Notes: a model not told the origin generated them from the letters alone. A DNA stretch of 64,000 bases from Nemertoderma westbladi (GCA_032718475.1 JAUCBJ010008209.1:1-64000), one strand, 5' to 3'; shown: positions 33,511 through 44,789, numbered from the stretch's first letter. Program-made: numbers and translations.

Positions 33511-34072
33511 ATTACCACCCCTGCAACTCCAACTGTTACCACCACTACAACTCCAACTATTTCCACTCCTTCAACTCCAGCTGTTACCACCCCTGAAACT
33601 CCAGCCTTGCCCCGTCAACTAACTCCCAGAAAAGCGTTACGTGAAGCTATAATACAGGTGATAAAACCTGTTCAAAGTGCTTCTACTATAGCAGCTGTTA
33701 ACAATATGAAGAAGCCAAGGAAGAGAATACAGATAAAATGCGGTGAAGTGATTACTGGCGAAGAAACATTGGGATGTCTTAAGTTAGAGGAGGAAGAACG
33801 AGCTAGGAAAAGGGCAGGGAAAGCAGCAGCAAAAACAGTGGGTAAAGGTTGTAGACGTGGGAAAGGATATGAAAAGCGTCAGTCTCAAGCTCAACATCTA
33901 TGCCTGTAATCAATACATCCATATGCTATATTTGCATGAAGTTGATCCACCTCATAATCGTGACGAGGAAGAAAGCGATGAGGATATTGATTGGGTTGGA
34001 TGTAACACATGCATCCGATGGTTCCATGTTATATGTGTGGATGATGTTGACAATCCCTGTAATATATGCTAA
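33511..34072 (+). pseudogene. Pogo-like transposase C-terminus with a Zn-binding tail
   Basis: Following the Thr/Pro repeats, the frame reads LPRQLTPRKALREAIIQVIK, then RKRIQIKCGEVITGEETLG and a Lys/Arg/Glu-rich stretch (33600-33900). In another frame come EESDEDIDWVGCNTCIRWFH, VICVDD and CNIC, a PHD-like C-x2-C...W-F-H...C tail. That order (basic region with G-E-V-x-T, then W-x-x-C-x-x-C-x-x-W-F-H-x-x-C) is typical of pogo/Jerky-like transposases in animals. One frameshift separates the two parts. Confidence 0.55.
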
Positions 34073-35082
34073 ATTGCTAACTTTGTGTAACATTGTAACT
34101 CAAACTGCATGAAATGTGCTATTATATTTCATATTATCGAACTGACGAACTTTTACTGTATCACGTGTTATAGTAAGTACTAGTAGTATTAAGGGCAAAA
34201 CCTACAAGGCACTAAGGAGGAAATAGTTAGCCTATTAAGTATAAATAAGGGGGAAACCTACATGGGCCACATACTTATTTATTCTTACCGTTCTGAAGAA
34301 ATCCTTTGGTAGCCTCCATGGTGATTCGATTCTGTTATCCAGAATATATGTAGTTATATATATCCAGTTTTTTATATGTAGTTATACATATTAATTTGCT
34401 TCAGATATTATATCCGAATATTTCATTCTCGAACAGACAATAATTATAGTATAATGTTAATGATACTAGATAGAAATAAGCGCTATAAAAGAACTTAATA
34501 AATAAGGAGATTAAAATTTAAAAAAAGGATTAAAGTTAGGACTTATAATAAATAATATTACTAACCAGTAGCTGATTTGCGCACTGGCCTATCATCGACG
34601 GCACACAATAAGAACATTTCCAACCCATGATTACACAAATGCATCTTCTGAATTTGCCATGGGGATTCGTCAAGGCGTCCTTTAATACAGGCCATGCAGA
34701 CGAGATTCAGGCAAAATTAGCGTAGGCTGAAAGTTTTACAATGGGCTATGTTAATGGACGCCTTGGCTCCACCCCCCTAGACCACCATTCAAGCTTAAAA
34801 ACTAACCAAAAATACAACAAATAAATGTCCTAACATGTACTTTATGGGTACCCGAATCTCACTAATACGGTCTAATTGTATGTATAAAATGTGCTAGAAC
34901 AACAGTTGACTAAAAAAATTGATATAGTAACTAGTATTAAAAATAGCATGGTTTGTGCACAAGGTGTAATAGTAAACAGAACCTTACCTCCACATAGAAA
35001 TATTCCACAATGAAAATACTCGAACCTCAGATAGCTCCAGCAAAATGACACTTTCGAACCAGTCTAATACTGGTCAAGATAA
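34073..35082. other. No recognisable gene
   Basis: AT-rich spacer without supported frames or repeats. Confidence 0.4.
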
Positions 35083-35394
35083 TCAGCATTTTTCGAATCC
35101 GTTTGACGTAGAAATAGTAATATGTTCACTTTCAGCCAGAACAAATTTACATTTTATTTTAAAGTGGGGGTGCCTGGTGTGGTCACGCTTCACCACTGAA
35201 TTATCATCCTCTTCTTCATCATCATCTTCATGAGATTCATCATCTGAATCATCATCTTTATCAGATGACGTTGAAGATTCCTCGTGGTCAAAATGGCAAA
35301 TAATCTCCTTGCAAAGTCTCTGTCTTACAGTGCATGGTTTATTGAAGTGATGAAATGGATATTTGTCAATCATTAAACTACGGAGGCTAATCAT
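35083..35394 (-). CDS. Small acidic ORF, function unknown
   Basis: 103 residues with a central Asp/Glu/Ser block (SSTSSDKDDDSDDESHEDD) caused partly by a TCATCT-type repeat in the DNA. The flanks (PFHHFNKPCTVRQRLCKEI, HPHFKIKCKFVLAE) look like ordinary protein. No family recognised; it may be an element remnant or chance. Confidence 0.2.
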   Translation of the reverse strand: MISLRSLMIDKYPFHHFNKPCTVRQRLCKEIICHFDHEESSTSSDKDDDSDDESHEDDDEEEDDNSVVKRDHTRHPHFKIKCKFVLAESEHITISTSNGFEKC

Positions 35395-36396
35395 TTTGGT
35401 GGTATCGTGCTCCTCTGTTCTAGTGGACAGTAGCTTTATCAGGAATTAAATTGACTCCTTTGGAGTCCATACAATTTTGTTATAATATATCCCTATATCC
35501 TGGTCAAAACTTGTACTATAGTATTTATGTATCCTCTTTGTGGCTATCTATACATTGATATATTGATTGTCAACAGGCATGATTATCTGCTTATCGACTA
35601 TACTGCTGTACTGCTTGCTCATTTCTGTATTTTGGGCCTACATAATAAATAGTGCAAACTTAGTAGAGTTTACTTGGGCTCAGGTGGAGCTTATTACGGA
35701 AGATTATGCCTATTTAGGGCTGGTGGAGTTCCATTCGCACTTGGGCAGAGCAGAGCGATTCAGGGTGTTACTGGAGCCGAATGATCTCGAACTATGAGAC
35801 TCCAAGTATCCGTATTATAATGTTTAAACTGTTCAGGTGAGGCATATCGCTTTAGCTCATACACAATCAGCCATCATTTATTATAACTATCATATCATTA
35901 TTGATCATATCTGTTAATATATATCATCTATCTGCGCTTTAATCAACTGCCTACTATTAAATGTATTTAGTTATTTTTTCCACTCTTGTAATCCCACAAT
36001 TGTAATTCCAGATTATCTACTTAAATATGCTCATTTTATTTGATCGAACTGTCATAATTGGCCATCATTAATTTGCATATTGCTTCAAAATTACTGTTTA
36101 ATGTTTGTTATCTTAATGTTTGTTTCCTTACCCTGCTTTAATTGCATGCCACACCCTACTGCTATTGGTCATCAACCATATGACTTACTGTTAAATTTCT
36201 ATAAAATTCCTATTAATTAGTTAATAATTATATTACTTAATAATAATTGCATCATTTCCATATCTTTGTTATTGTATTACCGTTTTCATAATCACTGTGC
36301 TTCATAATATAAATCAACCTTTCCAATCATTACCTCTCTTTGCAACTTCATTTAGTAGTTGTTCATATAAATAAAAAAAATTATTATTATTATTGG
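35395..36396. other. Probable retroelement 3' sequence ending in (ATT)n
   Basis: The stretch ends AATAAAAAAAATTATTATTATTATT at 36370-36396, the kind of short microsatellite tail found at LINE 3' ends. A 76-residue plus frame (35567-35797) shows no motif. Confidence 0.3.
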
Positions 36397-36420
36397 AAGT
36401 ACAATAGTAGCCAGAGCCAT

Positions 36421-37086
36421 CATAACATGAACAAGGAGTATAGCGTAGTTGATCTAATTGAGAGTGTTTCACCACATGACAATATAGTCAAGTTATCCGA
36501 GAGCCTTCTGTCGCATGATACAGGTCCCCCAAATACAAACATATACAAGCTTGCTGGCATCGAAATCTCAGACCATGATATAGAGTCCTTACGAAACATT
36601 AATTGGTTAACTGGTTGAATCATTGAGGCAATTGCTAGGGAGTTTACCCGAAATTATTGAGGCAATACACATGTATTCTCTGTACGTTTCATCAAATTGC
36701 TCAAGTCCAAAGGTTATAAAGCGTTTAGGTCCTGGACTAAATCTAGCCTTATAACCTATGACTTCTTCTTCCTATTCAATTTTTGTAACTTCCACTGGGC
36801 TATTGCTTCCTTCTCCCCTAAGCATGAGTACCTGCAGTATTTTGACTCACTTGGCAAGACAAATTACGCCATTTTGGACAGCATCAGAGTTTGGATTACC
36901 CATGAATCTTCAAGGTTTGGCATAGAAGAACCCAATTACAGTGTTTTACCAACAAACAAAAGGTTTCAATTCAATGGTCATCAGTGTGGAGTTTATGTAT
37001 GTAAATTCATCCAATCTTGTCTTAATGGTGGATCGATTAACAACATTGATTATACTGATATTGAAAATTTTGCCTTGAGCTCCTAG
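36421..37086 (+). pseudogene. Ulp1/SENP-type (C48) cysteine protease of a mobile cassette (copy 2)
   Basis: A first frame (36427-36618) contains IYKLAGIEISDHDIESLRNI and ends in a stop. A second (36697-37086) carries the protease core: FNFCNFHWAIASF with the catalytic His, YLQYFDSLGKTN with the Asp, and FQFNGHQCGVYVCKF with the Gln/Cys pair, in the order and spacing of Ulp1-type SUMO/ubiquitin-like proteases. Such domains are carried by several eukaryotic transposon groups. One or two frame breaks, and a one-base indel before the 3' end relative to copy 1, make it non-functional as it stands, although the catalytic residues are intact. A PHD-type frame follows, as in copy 1. Confidence 0.65.
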
Positions 37087-37159
37087 ATCTAGTAATTAAT
37101 CAAATGGTTCCTCATAGAACCTTACCTAACCTGGACAAATTGACACTCTTGACGTGCCA

Positions 37160-37616
37160 CCCTAACTTGTCAAAGCGACCATTGCTGTAAGTACGCCTGA
37201 CGATAACTGGTTTCCTTCATCAGAGTCAGACAGTCCAGGTCCATCATCCTGAATCATTTCACCGAGTCCTTATGACCCATTACTCAGTGCCAATGAACAG
37301 AGATCACGCCTCAAATGCCCCATCTGCAATGAGATGTGTGCCATAAACAAGAAGACTCGAGCCTTTCATGTTCATGGTCCACTCAAAAACAGAATCTAAT
37401 CCTGGAATGCAATACCAGCCCCCCGAAGTCATTTCATTTGGCATTCTGGAAGGAACATCCTCATTGCAAAGTGGAATTGGAGGTGATGTGCCCCAGAAAA
37501 TGCAAACCACTGTTGAAGGTAATGGGGTTCATGCTGTTCCAGATCAAGACAGATGTGCCACCTGTAATGAAATCAATCAGCGAAAACTCTTGGGAACATG
37601 CTCTCAGTGCATGTAA
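37160..37616 (+). pseudogene. PHD-finger protein of the Ulp1/PHD cassette (copy 2)
   Basis: Similar to 14386-15044: DDNWFPSSESDSPG, SANEQRSRLKCPICNEMCA and KKTRAFHVHGPLKNR in one frame, then PGMQYQPPEVISFGILEGT and DQDRCATCNEINQRKLLGTC in another. The start ATG of copy 1 is mutated here. It is cut after the fourth Cys by the end of LINE C at 37618. Confidence 0.55.
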
Positions 37617-37617
37617 A

Positions 37618-39120
37618 TGCTTAAATAAAAGACCATTTTTTATAGTTTTTAAGAATATAGGTTTACTTTTATATGAATTGGGTAAAGAGTTCCATAGTCG
37701 GGGCCCTTGGAAGGATAGAGATTGTTCTGCAACTTGTAGTCGAATATTTGGAGGGTGAAATAATTCAGATGCCGGAAAGCGAGTATTATAAGAATGGATT
37801 GAAGAAGCTCTACAAAATAGAGGAGCCAGTGGGGATGGAATGTTGTTATTTATATCAAACATTATATTGTACACCTGATATTTGTATAATTGTTCTAATG
37901 GGAGTATATTGAGTTGTTGATAAATAGGAAGAGATGAGGTCTGCCAATGGCTGAAAGTGATAACCCTAAGTACTTTGTTTACTTTGACTCTTAGAGGTTT
38001 CAGTATTGATGGAGAAGTACTACCCCAGACAATAATGGCGTACTGGATGGATGTGGATAATTAAGTGCAAAAAATAGCATTTGCAGGATGTGTGGTGGAA
38101 AAATGTGGCGAAGCCCGTAAAATATTCCTGAAGATTTAGAAATCTTTCTCAATATATAAGATATATGTTCTTTAAAATTTAATTTACTGTCAATTAAAAC
38201 TCCCAAATACTTTGTATATGATACTTTTTCTATTACATAATTTTTAATTTTTACTTTTTGCAGAGACTCCTGGGAAAGGGATGAGTTTGTGAACAATGTA
38301 TATTCAGTTTTTTTAGGTTCAGTGATAATTTATTATCTATCCAGCCATTCATTAATATCAATAATGTCATGATTTACAGAGTTAATAAGTGTTGGTAAAT
38401 TTTTTATGAACTTTAACAGACTTGTATCATCCGCGAAAAGGGTTGTCATAAAATTTGATGCGTTTGGAAGATCATTGATATATATAAGGAATAAGATCGG
38501 CCCAAGGATCGAGCCTTGGGGGACGCCACAGATAATTGGGAGGGGTGTCGAGTTGCATCTGTCTACTGTAACAAACTGGGATCGGTTGGAGAGATAATCA
38601 GAAAATAGCTGCAGGGGGGCCCCCCTTGATACCATAGCTGTTCAGTTTATTTACTAGAATACTGTGATCCAGCATAGCAAACGCTTTTTTAAGATCAATA
38701 AATATGGCACAGGATGACATTTTTTTATATAAAAATTCGCGTAATTTTTCTGCTATGTCTAAAATAGCATATGATGTAGTATATATTTTCCTAAATCCGA
38801 ATTGACAGCTATTTAATATTAAATATTTATCCAAGTAAGAGGCCAGCTGGACATATATTATGTGTTCAAACACTTTGCTCAATACCGGCAGTAAAGAGAT
38901 AGGGCAATAATTAGTCTTAAGGCATGATGGGTCACCAGATATAAAAACTGGAGTTACAATGCGTTTTACAATGTTAGCGCTGAATGGGAACCGCATTAGT
39001 TGGGAATGATAGACCTTGTTCTTTTGCCCGCACACTATGGAAAATTGTTCAATTTTCAATGTAGTGCACTCATGCACTCCCATTATTGTTAAAAAACGTT
39101 CCGAATTTGAACAAACAAAA
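37618..39120 (-). mobile_element. LINE C, CR1/L2-like, RT domain to 3' end
   Basis: Minus-strand frames in order: RT fingers and palm (NYCPISLLPVLSKVFE, CQFGFRKIYTTSYAILDI, AIFIDLKKAFAMLDH; 38598-39083), CGVPQGSILGPILFLIYIND and TLFADDTSLL with the catalytic F-A-D-D (38333-38635), the thumb KYLGVLIDSKLNFKEHISYI (38000-38296), and a C-terminal RLWNSLPNSYKSKPIF (about 37700). The combination is typical of the CR1/L2/Jockey branch. It is 5' truncated near 39120 and broken by frameshifts. Confidence 0.8.
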
Positions 39121-39204
39121 ATATTAAATTAAAAGTTCATATTTTCTTACATATAATAAAATCAAACAATTCCTTCACAACATACTGAACTATTAGCTAG
39201 TGCT

Positions 39205-39266
39205 AGGCTATATTTCCCTATAATAATTTATAGCCTAGGCTATATTTCCCTATAATAATTTATAGG
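39205..39266. repeat. 30-32 bp tandem duplication
   Basis: Two adjacent copies of TAGGCTATATTTCCCTATAA followed by TAATTTATAG. Confidence 0.85.
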
Positions 39267-39348
39267 CATTAGTACAGATATTGTTACAATATTATTTAAT
39301 TTTATCACTCGTAATATCATATCATATTAATCAAAAAGATCCGTTACA

Positions 39349-40749
39349 TTAATTTTCCACATTTGACTTATTCATATGAATATGAATCGGACCATATATA
39401 AGGGTATCTTTGAAAGCTGACTGGAAAGTCTGACTAGCAGTAATAGATTTTGAGCTTTCATTCATAACCGAAGTTACAGAACTCGAAACAATGACAGGTA
39501 CTATCGGCTCCAACAACGTACATGGTTCTGATTCATCGATGAATGCTTTCTTGTGTGGAGCTTCATCGTTAGTACTACTTCCAGCAAAACACTGACTAAC
39601 AGCCTGGCTCATGCGTTGGTGATTCTGCGGCGATGGACGGAAAAAGGTAGTGGTAGTTGATAGATTTTTATGACCTAATTGCAATTGAGTCTAATTTGCA
39701 GGCGTACCCTGGTCGAGTATTGTTTGAGCTGCAGTCTTTCTGCGGCTCATGGGAGTAATTTTGCGGGCCCCATCCTCATTGATGCCAGATTTCGTAATCA
39801 TTGACTTCATAATTTTCCCAAATGAATCCCTCCCAATTGGTTGGTTACAAAACCAACTCGTTGAACAATCAGGTAGACCAGCTTTAGGACGAGCCCAGTA
39901 TGGATCGTCTGGTTTAGATGTTTGAACTAGAGGGTATCTTCTAGCCATATATGTTTCATGTAAATTTACAGGACAGGCATTAAGATGATCAGGATACGCG
40001 TAATCTCGAGGTTTAAGTTGCCGTGGGTTTGTGTTCCCTCATCTCGTTTTAGTTACCCATTCTGTCAACTCTAAAAATAACTTTTTTTTCCATGGAGCAG
40101 TATTTCTTTGGGACATCGGATACAAGCATACTTTGCATTTCGGTGCCCGGACGACATCCAAACTGGGTGGTAAGCGACAGATATAGAGTATGAAGTAACT
40201 TGGTTACTGGTAACTTGGTGTATCTGTTCCTAGCGTCCCAGAATCTTTCATACGCTTGAAATCAGTTGGATTCAATGGATCACACGCATTCACCAGGTTT
40301 CCCTTTCCTGCTGCTTTACATTGCATAATACGGCAAGTAAAAATTACTTTCGTGCGGGAAAAATATGGTGATTCCAAAACATATCCAAAACCTATATCTT
40401 TGAAATGACGAATAAGCCCATAAATGTAACTGCGAAGAGTTGTTGGCTCTAGTTTGTCTCCATTCCTTTTCTTATAGCGTTTGAGGAATGAATTAGTATT
40501 TTCAGCTAATTGACTTATGGTCATATCTGCAATAGGCGTATGAACGCCTATTACGTATTAACGCCTATTACGTATTAGAAACAAAAAGTTAGCAAAGGCT
40601 GAAATTGCATGTTTGGTCGCATCTGCGGTGTGTACATTTCTGTTTCTAAGAATGAAATCATTAAAATCAACACTTGCATCTTCCTGAGAAAGTCTTAAAT
40701 CTTCATTGGTATCCCTCGTACTACAGGTGGCACCTCCTTTATGCTGCAT
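39349..40749 (-). pseudogene. Crypton-type tyrosine recombinase (DUF3504 / KIAA1958-like)
   Basis: Minus-strand pieces in order: MQHKGGATCSTRDTNEDLRL and ATKHAISAFANFL (40558-40749); SQLAENTNSFLKRYKKRNGD, LRSYIYGLIRHFKDIGFGY and NACDPLNPTDFKRMKDSGT (40204-40524); ARPKAGLPDCSTSWFCNQPI and GARKITPMSRRKTAAQTIL (39691-39948); QLGHKNLSTTTTFFRPS (39349-39684). The last holds the G-H-K-N box and the downstream Y/F position of Crypton-derived tyrosine recombinases. Gaps between frames and a 17-bp tandem duplication (40540-40575) break the gene. Cryptons move by recombinase-mediated circle integration; this copy is inactive. Confidence 0.65.
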
Positions 40750-40860
40750 GGAGGTGGCAAGTTTTCTTGATCGATGACCTAGAATACCTGACCTGACCTA
40801 CAAGGAAGGATGGTTATGGTATTTCTCACTGGTACTAGTTTTATTAGTAATATTATTGGG

Positions 40861-41019
40861 CTAAGAAACCATCACATCTTCTGCAACAAGCCCGTCCCCA
40901 CCCTTAGTAGCAGCGAAAGAATCCAATTCCTCTTCAAAATCGCTCCAAGAGACCAAATTCCCAAACCCACCAGACGAAATTTGAAGAAGCTCACGTGGAA
41001 TTTCATTTTCCAAATCCAT
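40861..41019 (-). CDS. 52-residue ORF upstream of the Crypton
   Basis: ATG at 41019, stop TAG at 40861. The product starts MDLENEIPRELLQISSGG and goes on with LVSWSDFEEELDSFAATKG and DGLVAEDVMVS. It lies just 5' of the Crypton frame in the same direction and may be its first exon or a leader ORF. No family recognised. Confidence 0.3.
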   Translation of the reverse strand: MDLENEIPRELLQISSGGFGNLVSWSDFEEELDSFAATKGGDGLVAEDVMVS

Positions 41020-41634
41020 CGTACAATACTATACTAGGCCTACAGTAGCGATAAGCAAATATTATTCTGCTAACCGCAGTTATCTTCTACAGTAGATATA
41101 CGTATCTACCGGTATCTATCGCAGCGATGTTACTCATATAGGCCTATTTTATAGTCCAACTTACAGTACCTCTCTACTACAGTAGCTGTAAGCCAAAGCA
41201 TGTTGCTGCTTCTGTATCATATTAAATATATACCTAACGTGGTATTAGTACGTTTGAATGACACTAGCCAAACAAGCCTAAAATAAGATAAATAATCGTT
41301 GCAATAATAATTGTGCACCACCTTGCGGATTGCATGGGTATTATTTATTAAGTTCTTTGAAGGGAATGTATTATTTTAATCTATATTACTTACTGTTACT
41401 ATTATTACTACTATTACTATTATTTACTAGCTTAATTATGTAATATTTTAGCTTAATCTATTAGTTTAATTACGATTTACTATGCGCGTACGTAATCTTA
41501 ATTACAGTCTACCGTACATACATATTTCCAATATTATAATTAATATTTACCCCGACTGAGGGTGTACTGTATCTTATTGTAAAAAAATATTACAAGCTAA
41601 TAACGCTGTTGCGATACGGTTGTTTATTTCATAT

Positions 41635-41719
41635 GTTGGCCCTGAAAAGGGCCGTTTGGGTTGGTTAAGTCAGGTCGTACAGTAGTTGGCCCTGAAAAGG
41701 GCCGTTTGGGTTGGTTAAG
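41635..41719 (-). terminator. Two tandem histone-type 3' stem-loops, no histone gene
   Basis: On the minus strand GGCCCTTTTCAGGGCC occurs at 41703-41688 and again at 41653-41638, within 35-bp identical units 50 bp apart. The 6-bp stem (GGCCCT/AGGGCC), the loop TTTC and the 5' flank ACCCAAAC fit the metazoan histone mRNA 3'-end consensus bound by SLBP. No clear purine-rich downstream element follows. No histone coding sequence was found in the window; the nearest upstream minus-strand frame is the Merlin transposase ending about 50 bp away. Confidence 0.65.
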
Positions 41720-41739
41720 GTATAAGGTACAGTATAGAC

Positions 41740-42796
41740 ATTCAGCAAGGGTAGTAATGTTTGAATAGTGCAAGGAGATTTGAGAAAGGTCGGTCGCGAT
41801 TTAAAAGTATCCACCGAAATTCTGCCAGGTGGCCAGCAATAAGTTGCAGTGTTGTGCTTTTCTTATTGCGGATGACTGACGTCTTTAAGTGGCCCCCACA
41901 TCGACTCTATACGTTGAGTGTGGGTGCCAGTCGCACTCACCCACTCTACCGAATGGTTGACGGTTTCGTGTATGTAGGTCCCTGTTCCATTGGTAGCAGA
42001 CCTCGGGTTTGTGGAGTTTGCTATGCCAACATTCACACCGCAATACGCAGACCATTCGTCGGACTGTATCTTGGTTCCACCGCGACATGTTTCTCCAAAA
42101 TAGGATGGAAGGTGTCTGCATCACGATGCAAAACGTGGTAGGCCTAGAGGCGGATGTCGACTATATTATCTGGACGTTTCCATACCAGTCCAAACACCCA
42201 CAGCCCATCCACTGTCGTCCCATAATTAGATCTGGTTGACGGAAAGTGGTCCCCACCAAGCAAGCGACCTCGGTTGTTGGTGCTCCTCTTGCGTTTTCCC
42301 CGTAATAGCGTCTCGTCGATTTGGACAATATGTCCTGGTCCACCCATTGGCTCTAACTCCTCTTGATCGCGGTACATTAATTCCCTAATAAAATTGTACC
42401 AGTCGACAAGGGATCCATTGCCTTGCACCCCAACAATGTCGCCTAGCAACAGATGTGCAGTACGCATTCGAACTTCGAGAGCAAACGAATACGAGATGGC
42501 CAGAATCTGCCGAACCTCGAATCGACTCTTCTCAAACCACGTTCCAGAACGTGCAGTTCGCTTGTGCTTATAGCACCGGAGCAACGCCAAACAAGCCGCA
42601 TGAATCCCCTGTCCTTCACCAGCGTAATTTTAGCTTGCGCAGTACAACCCGGAAAAGGACAAAGACGTAGGGTTGGTTGCCCATTTGGTTGTAGAGTTCG
42701 GGGGAGAAGCTCCACGCTTTGAGCAAACTCAATAGCGCGCTCCTCAGTCTCGATAAGTTTCCCAATCTCAATGAAATTTAATTCAGCCATAGTCAT
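41740..42796 (-). pseudogene. Merlin (ISXO2-like) transposase, frameshifted
   Basis: Minus-strand frames in order: MTMAELNFIEIGKLIETEE and LRLCPFPGCTAQAKITLV (42443-42796); YNFIRELMYRDQEELEPMG and GPGHIVQIDETLLRGKRKRS with the first catalytic Asp/Glu pair, then DGLWVFGLVWKR (42144-42590); and, in a third frame, VSATGTHTQRIESMWGPLKD (about 41890-41950) with the last acidic residue before W. This is the IDE...HT.RIE...W signature of ISXO2-like Merlin elements. At least two frameshifts. Terminal inverted repeats were not found. Confidence 0.75.
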
Positions 42797-43173
42797 GAGT
42801 ACAGTATACTAACAGTAGGCCAGTAAGTAACAGTAAAGCAGTAGGCCTAACAATACTGCTATACCGGTACCGGTAACAATTTTTATCAGTTTCTATCTGA
42901 TTTCATGATTGTTTGGCTAGTGTCGTTCAAACGTACTAATACCACCTAACGTATCGTATCAGTATTCAGTACCCGTACGTACCCATACCGTCAGACCTTT
43001 CCGCGACCAGTAGTCATATAGGCCTATTATATAACAACTGTTGTCATATATAGTAGGTAGGGCGTAGGCTTACCGGTACTGAATATGGAATGGCCGAACT
43101 GAAACTATATGAATATGCATACCGGTACACTACAGTGTAGGCTACCTACCAATGTAATAATACTGTATTGCTA
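42797..43173. other. No gene; rich in TACCGGTA and TAGGCCTA motifs
   Basis: CCGGTA, TAGGCCTA and TACAGTA words recur here and throughout the window's spacers. No reading frame or repeat border is supported. Confidence 0.4.
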
Positions 43174-44789
43174 TCAACTGTATACTTTATTGCTGTCAGT
43201 ACCAGTACAAGAACACTCCCCAGTAAAACAACTCTGTTGTTTTACTGCCAGTAAAACAAATCCTGGTGTTTCTGATATTTTCCATTGAAATACATTATGG
43301 GCCAGTAAATAAAAGCGGTGTGATTGGGTAACAACATTTATTGTACGCCAAGTTTTCCGAATGTTTGATTTATTATTATAAAATTGGGATGTGTAATACT
43401 CCTGTTCGGCGGACCGCAGGGTAGTAGTGGTCATTCGATTTTTATAGGCCTTGTACTTACAAACTATGGTTGATTAAGGTTGGGTGGTTGACATATTTTG
43501 CATATAGTTTATTTTTTTATTAATGGATTTGAGCAGCGCAGCCGATAGCCATGGTTCACTTAGGTCAGAATAGAAAATATCAAAGCGATCAATCAGGTGA
43601 TTATTCGAATTGTCATAGGACCATGTGTTCACGTTTAAAAGATCAGCCAAAAATGTTGATCGATTAAAATTTTGTATAGTCATGAATATATTTAGCAGTA
43701 TCAGGCCTAAAATAATTCGTATAATCGGTTAAAATTAAAAATGTAGGTAAGTGATCGGCAATTTCTGTTAAAAAAACACTCTCATTGCATATAGAAGTGT
43801 TGATATTGGTTATGATGTGATCCAACAGGGACGGGTTTTTACTTTTAATACGCGTTGGCTTAGTTATTACTTGTTTAAAACCGTTGGAAATTATAGTTTG
43901 AAGGTAATTGTGGGTTAATTTACACGTTGCAATTAGGTTGATATTCATATCACCTGTTATGATCACATCATAACCACCATCAGCCAGCGTTGATAATAAA
44001 GTGTTCAAGATTATCCATAAAATAATGGCGATCGATTGACTGAGAAACATACAGACAACCAATTATTAGCTGCTTATTAGAGTGAGGCCGTTTAACTTCA
44101 ACCCAGCAATTTTCTGGCCCGGGTATTTTTAAGTCATTGCGCCCAGTACATTCAAATTCATTTCTAATAAAAATTGCACAACCTCCTCGTTTAGTTTCCC
44201 GAGTGTCTTTTGATACCAGCTCATACATAACCGGGAAATTGAGTTTCTGAAAGATTTAAATTATTACACAAAAAGGTCTCTGAAAATGTAAACACATCAA
44301 ATTTCGTTTTCATAGTTTCAAAAAAATCAGATATTTCGTGCTTACAGTATGAGCCGGTAGACTTTGGGTATTAACATGAAAAACTGAGAGAGTTTTGGAA
44401 TTATCTAAGTTGCTGAATTTTTTATCACATATTTCAGCTGTGAAATAATCTTGGGAAATTATGTTATTAATTAAATGAATGTCTGGATCGATATCATTAA
44501 ATGCGGGATTAGTTAAGTCATTATCAAAGTTAATATTAAGATTTGCAGACTCACAGTAAAAGATATCATCATCGTCATCACTGACGCTTGCAAATGTAAA
44601 TAATTTTATGTAGCAATATATGCACAAAAGATTATTGGGGTGGGATGTATTTATGAATTGATTTGCCTCCTGCTGAGTAAGACAGGATCCACACTGAAAG
44701 TGGTAAATTAAATCACAAAGGTCGCATTTTAGTTTTAGGTCAGATATTGTGAATTTCGAGAAGCAAAAATCGCAGTTATTGTCATTCAT
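43174..44789 (-). mobile_element. LINE D: zinc finger plus endonuclease, RT missing
   Basis: An ATG at 44789 opens MNDNNCDFCFSKFTISDLK; the first 60 residues have PHD-like spacing (CDFC, CDLC, YHFQC, LLCIYC). The endonuclease starts LSVFHVNTQSLPAH (about 44390), continues GGCAIFIRNEFECTGRN and IIGCLYVSQSIDRHYF (43980-44228), DVIITGDMNINLIATCKL, PSLLDHIITNINTSI and EIADHLPTFLIL (43664-44062), and then the linker before RT (43174-43683). Then it stops; no RT motif follows. Frame breaks occur at three points. The pattern resembles the L2/CR1 group. Confidence 0.7.

Noticed and set aside
41635-42796. A histone gene near the stem-loops
   Set aside because: I looked in both strands around the stem-loops for H2A, H2B, H3, H4 and H1 motifs and found only the transposase.
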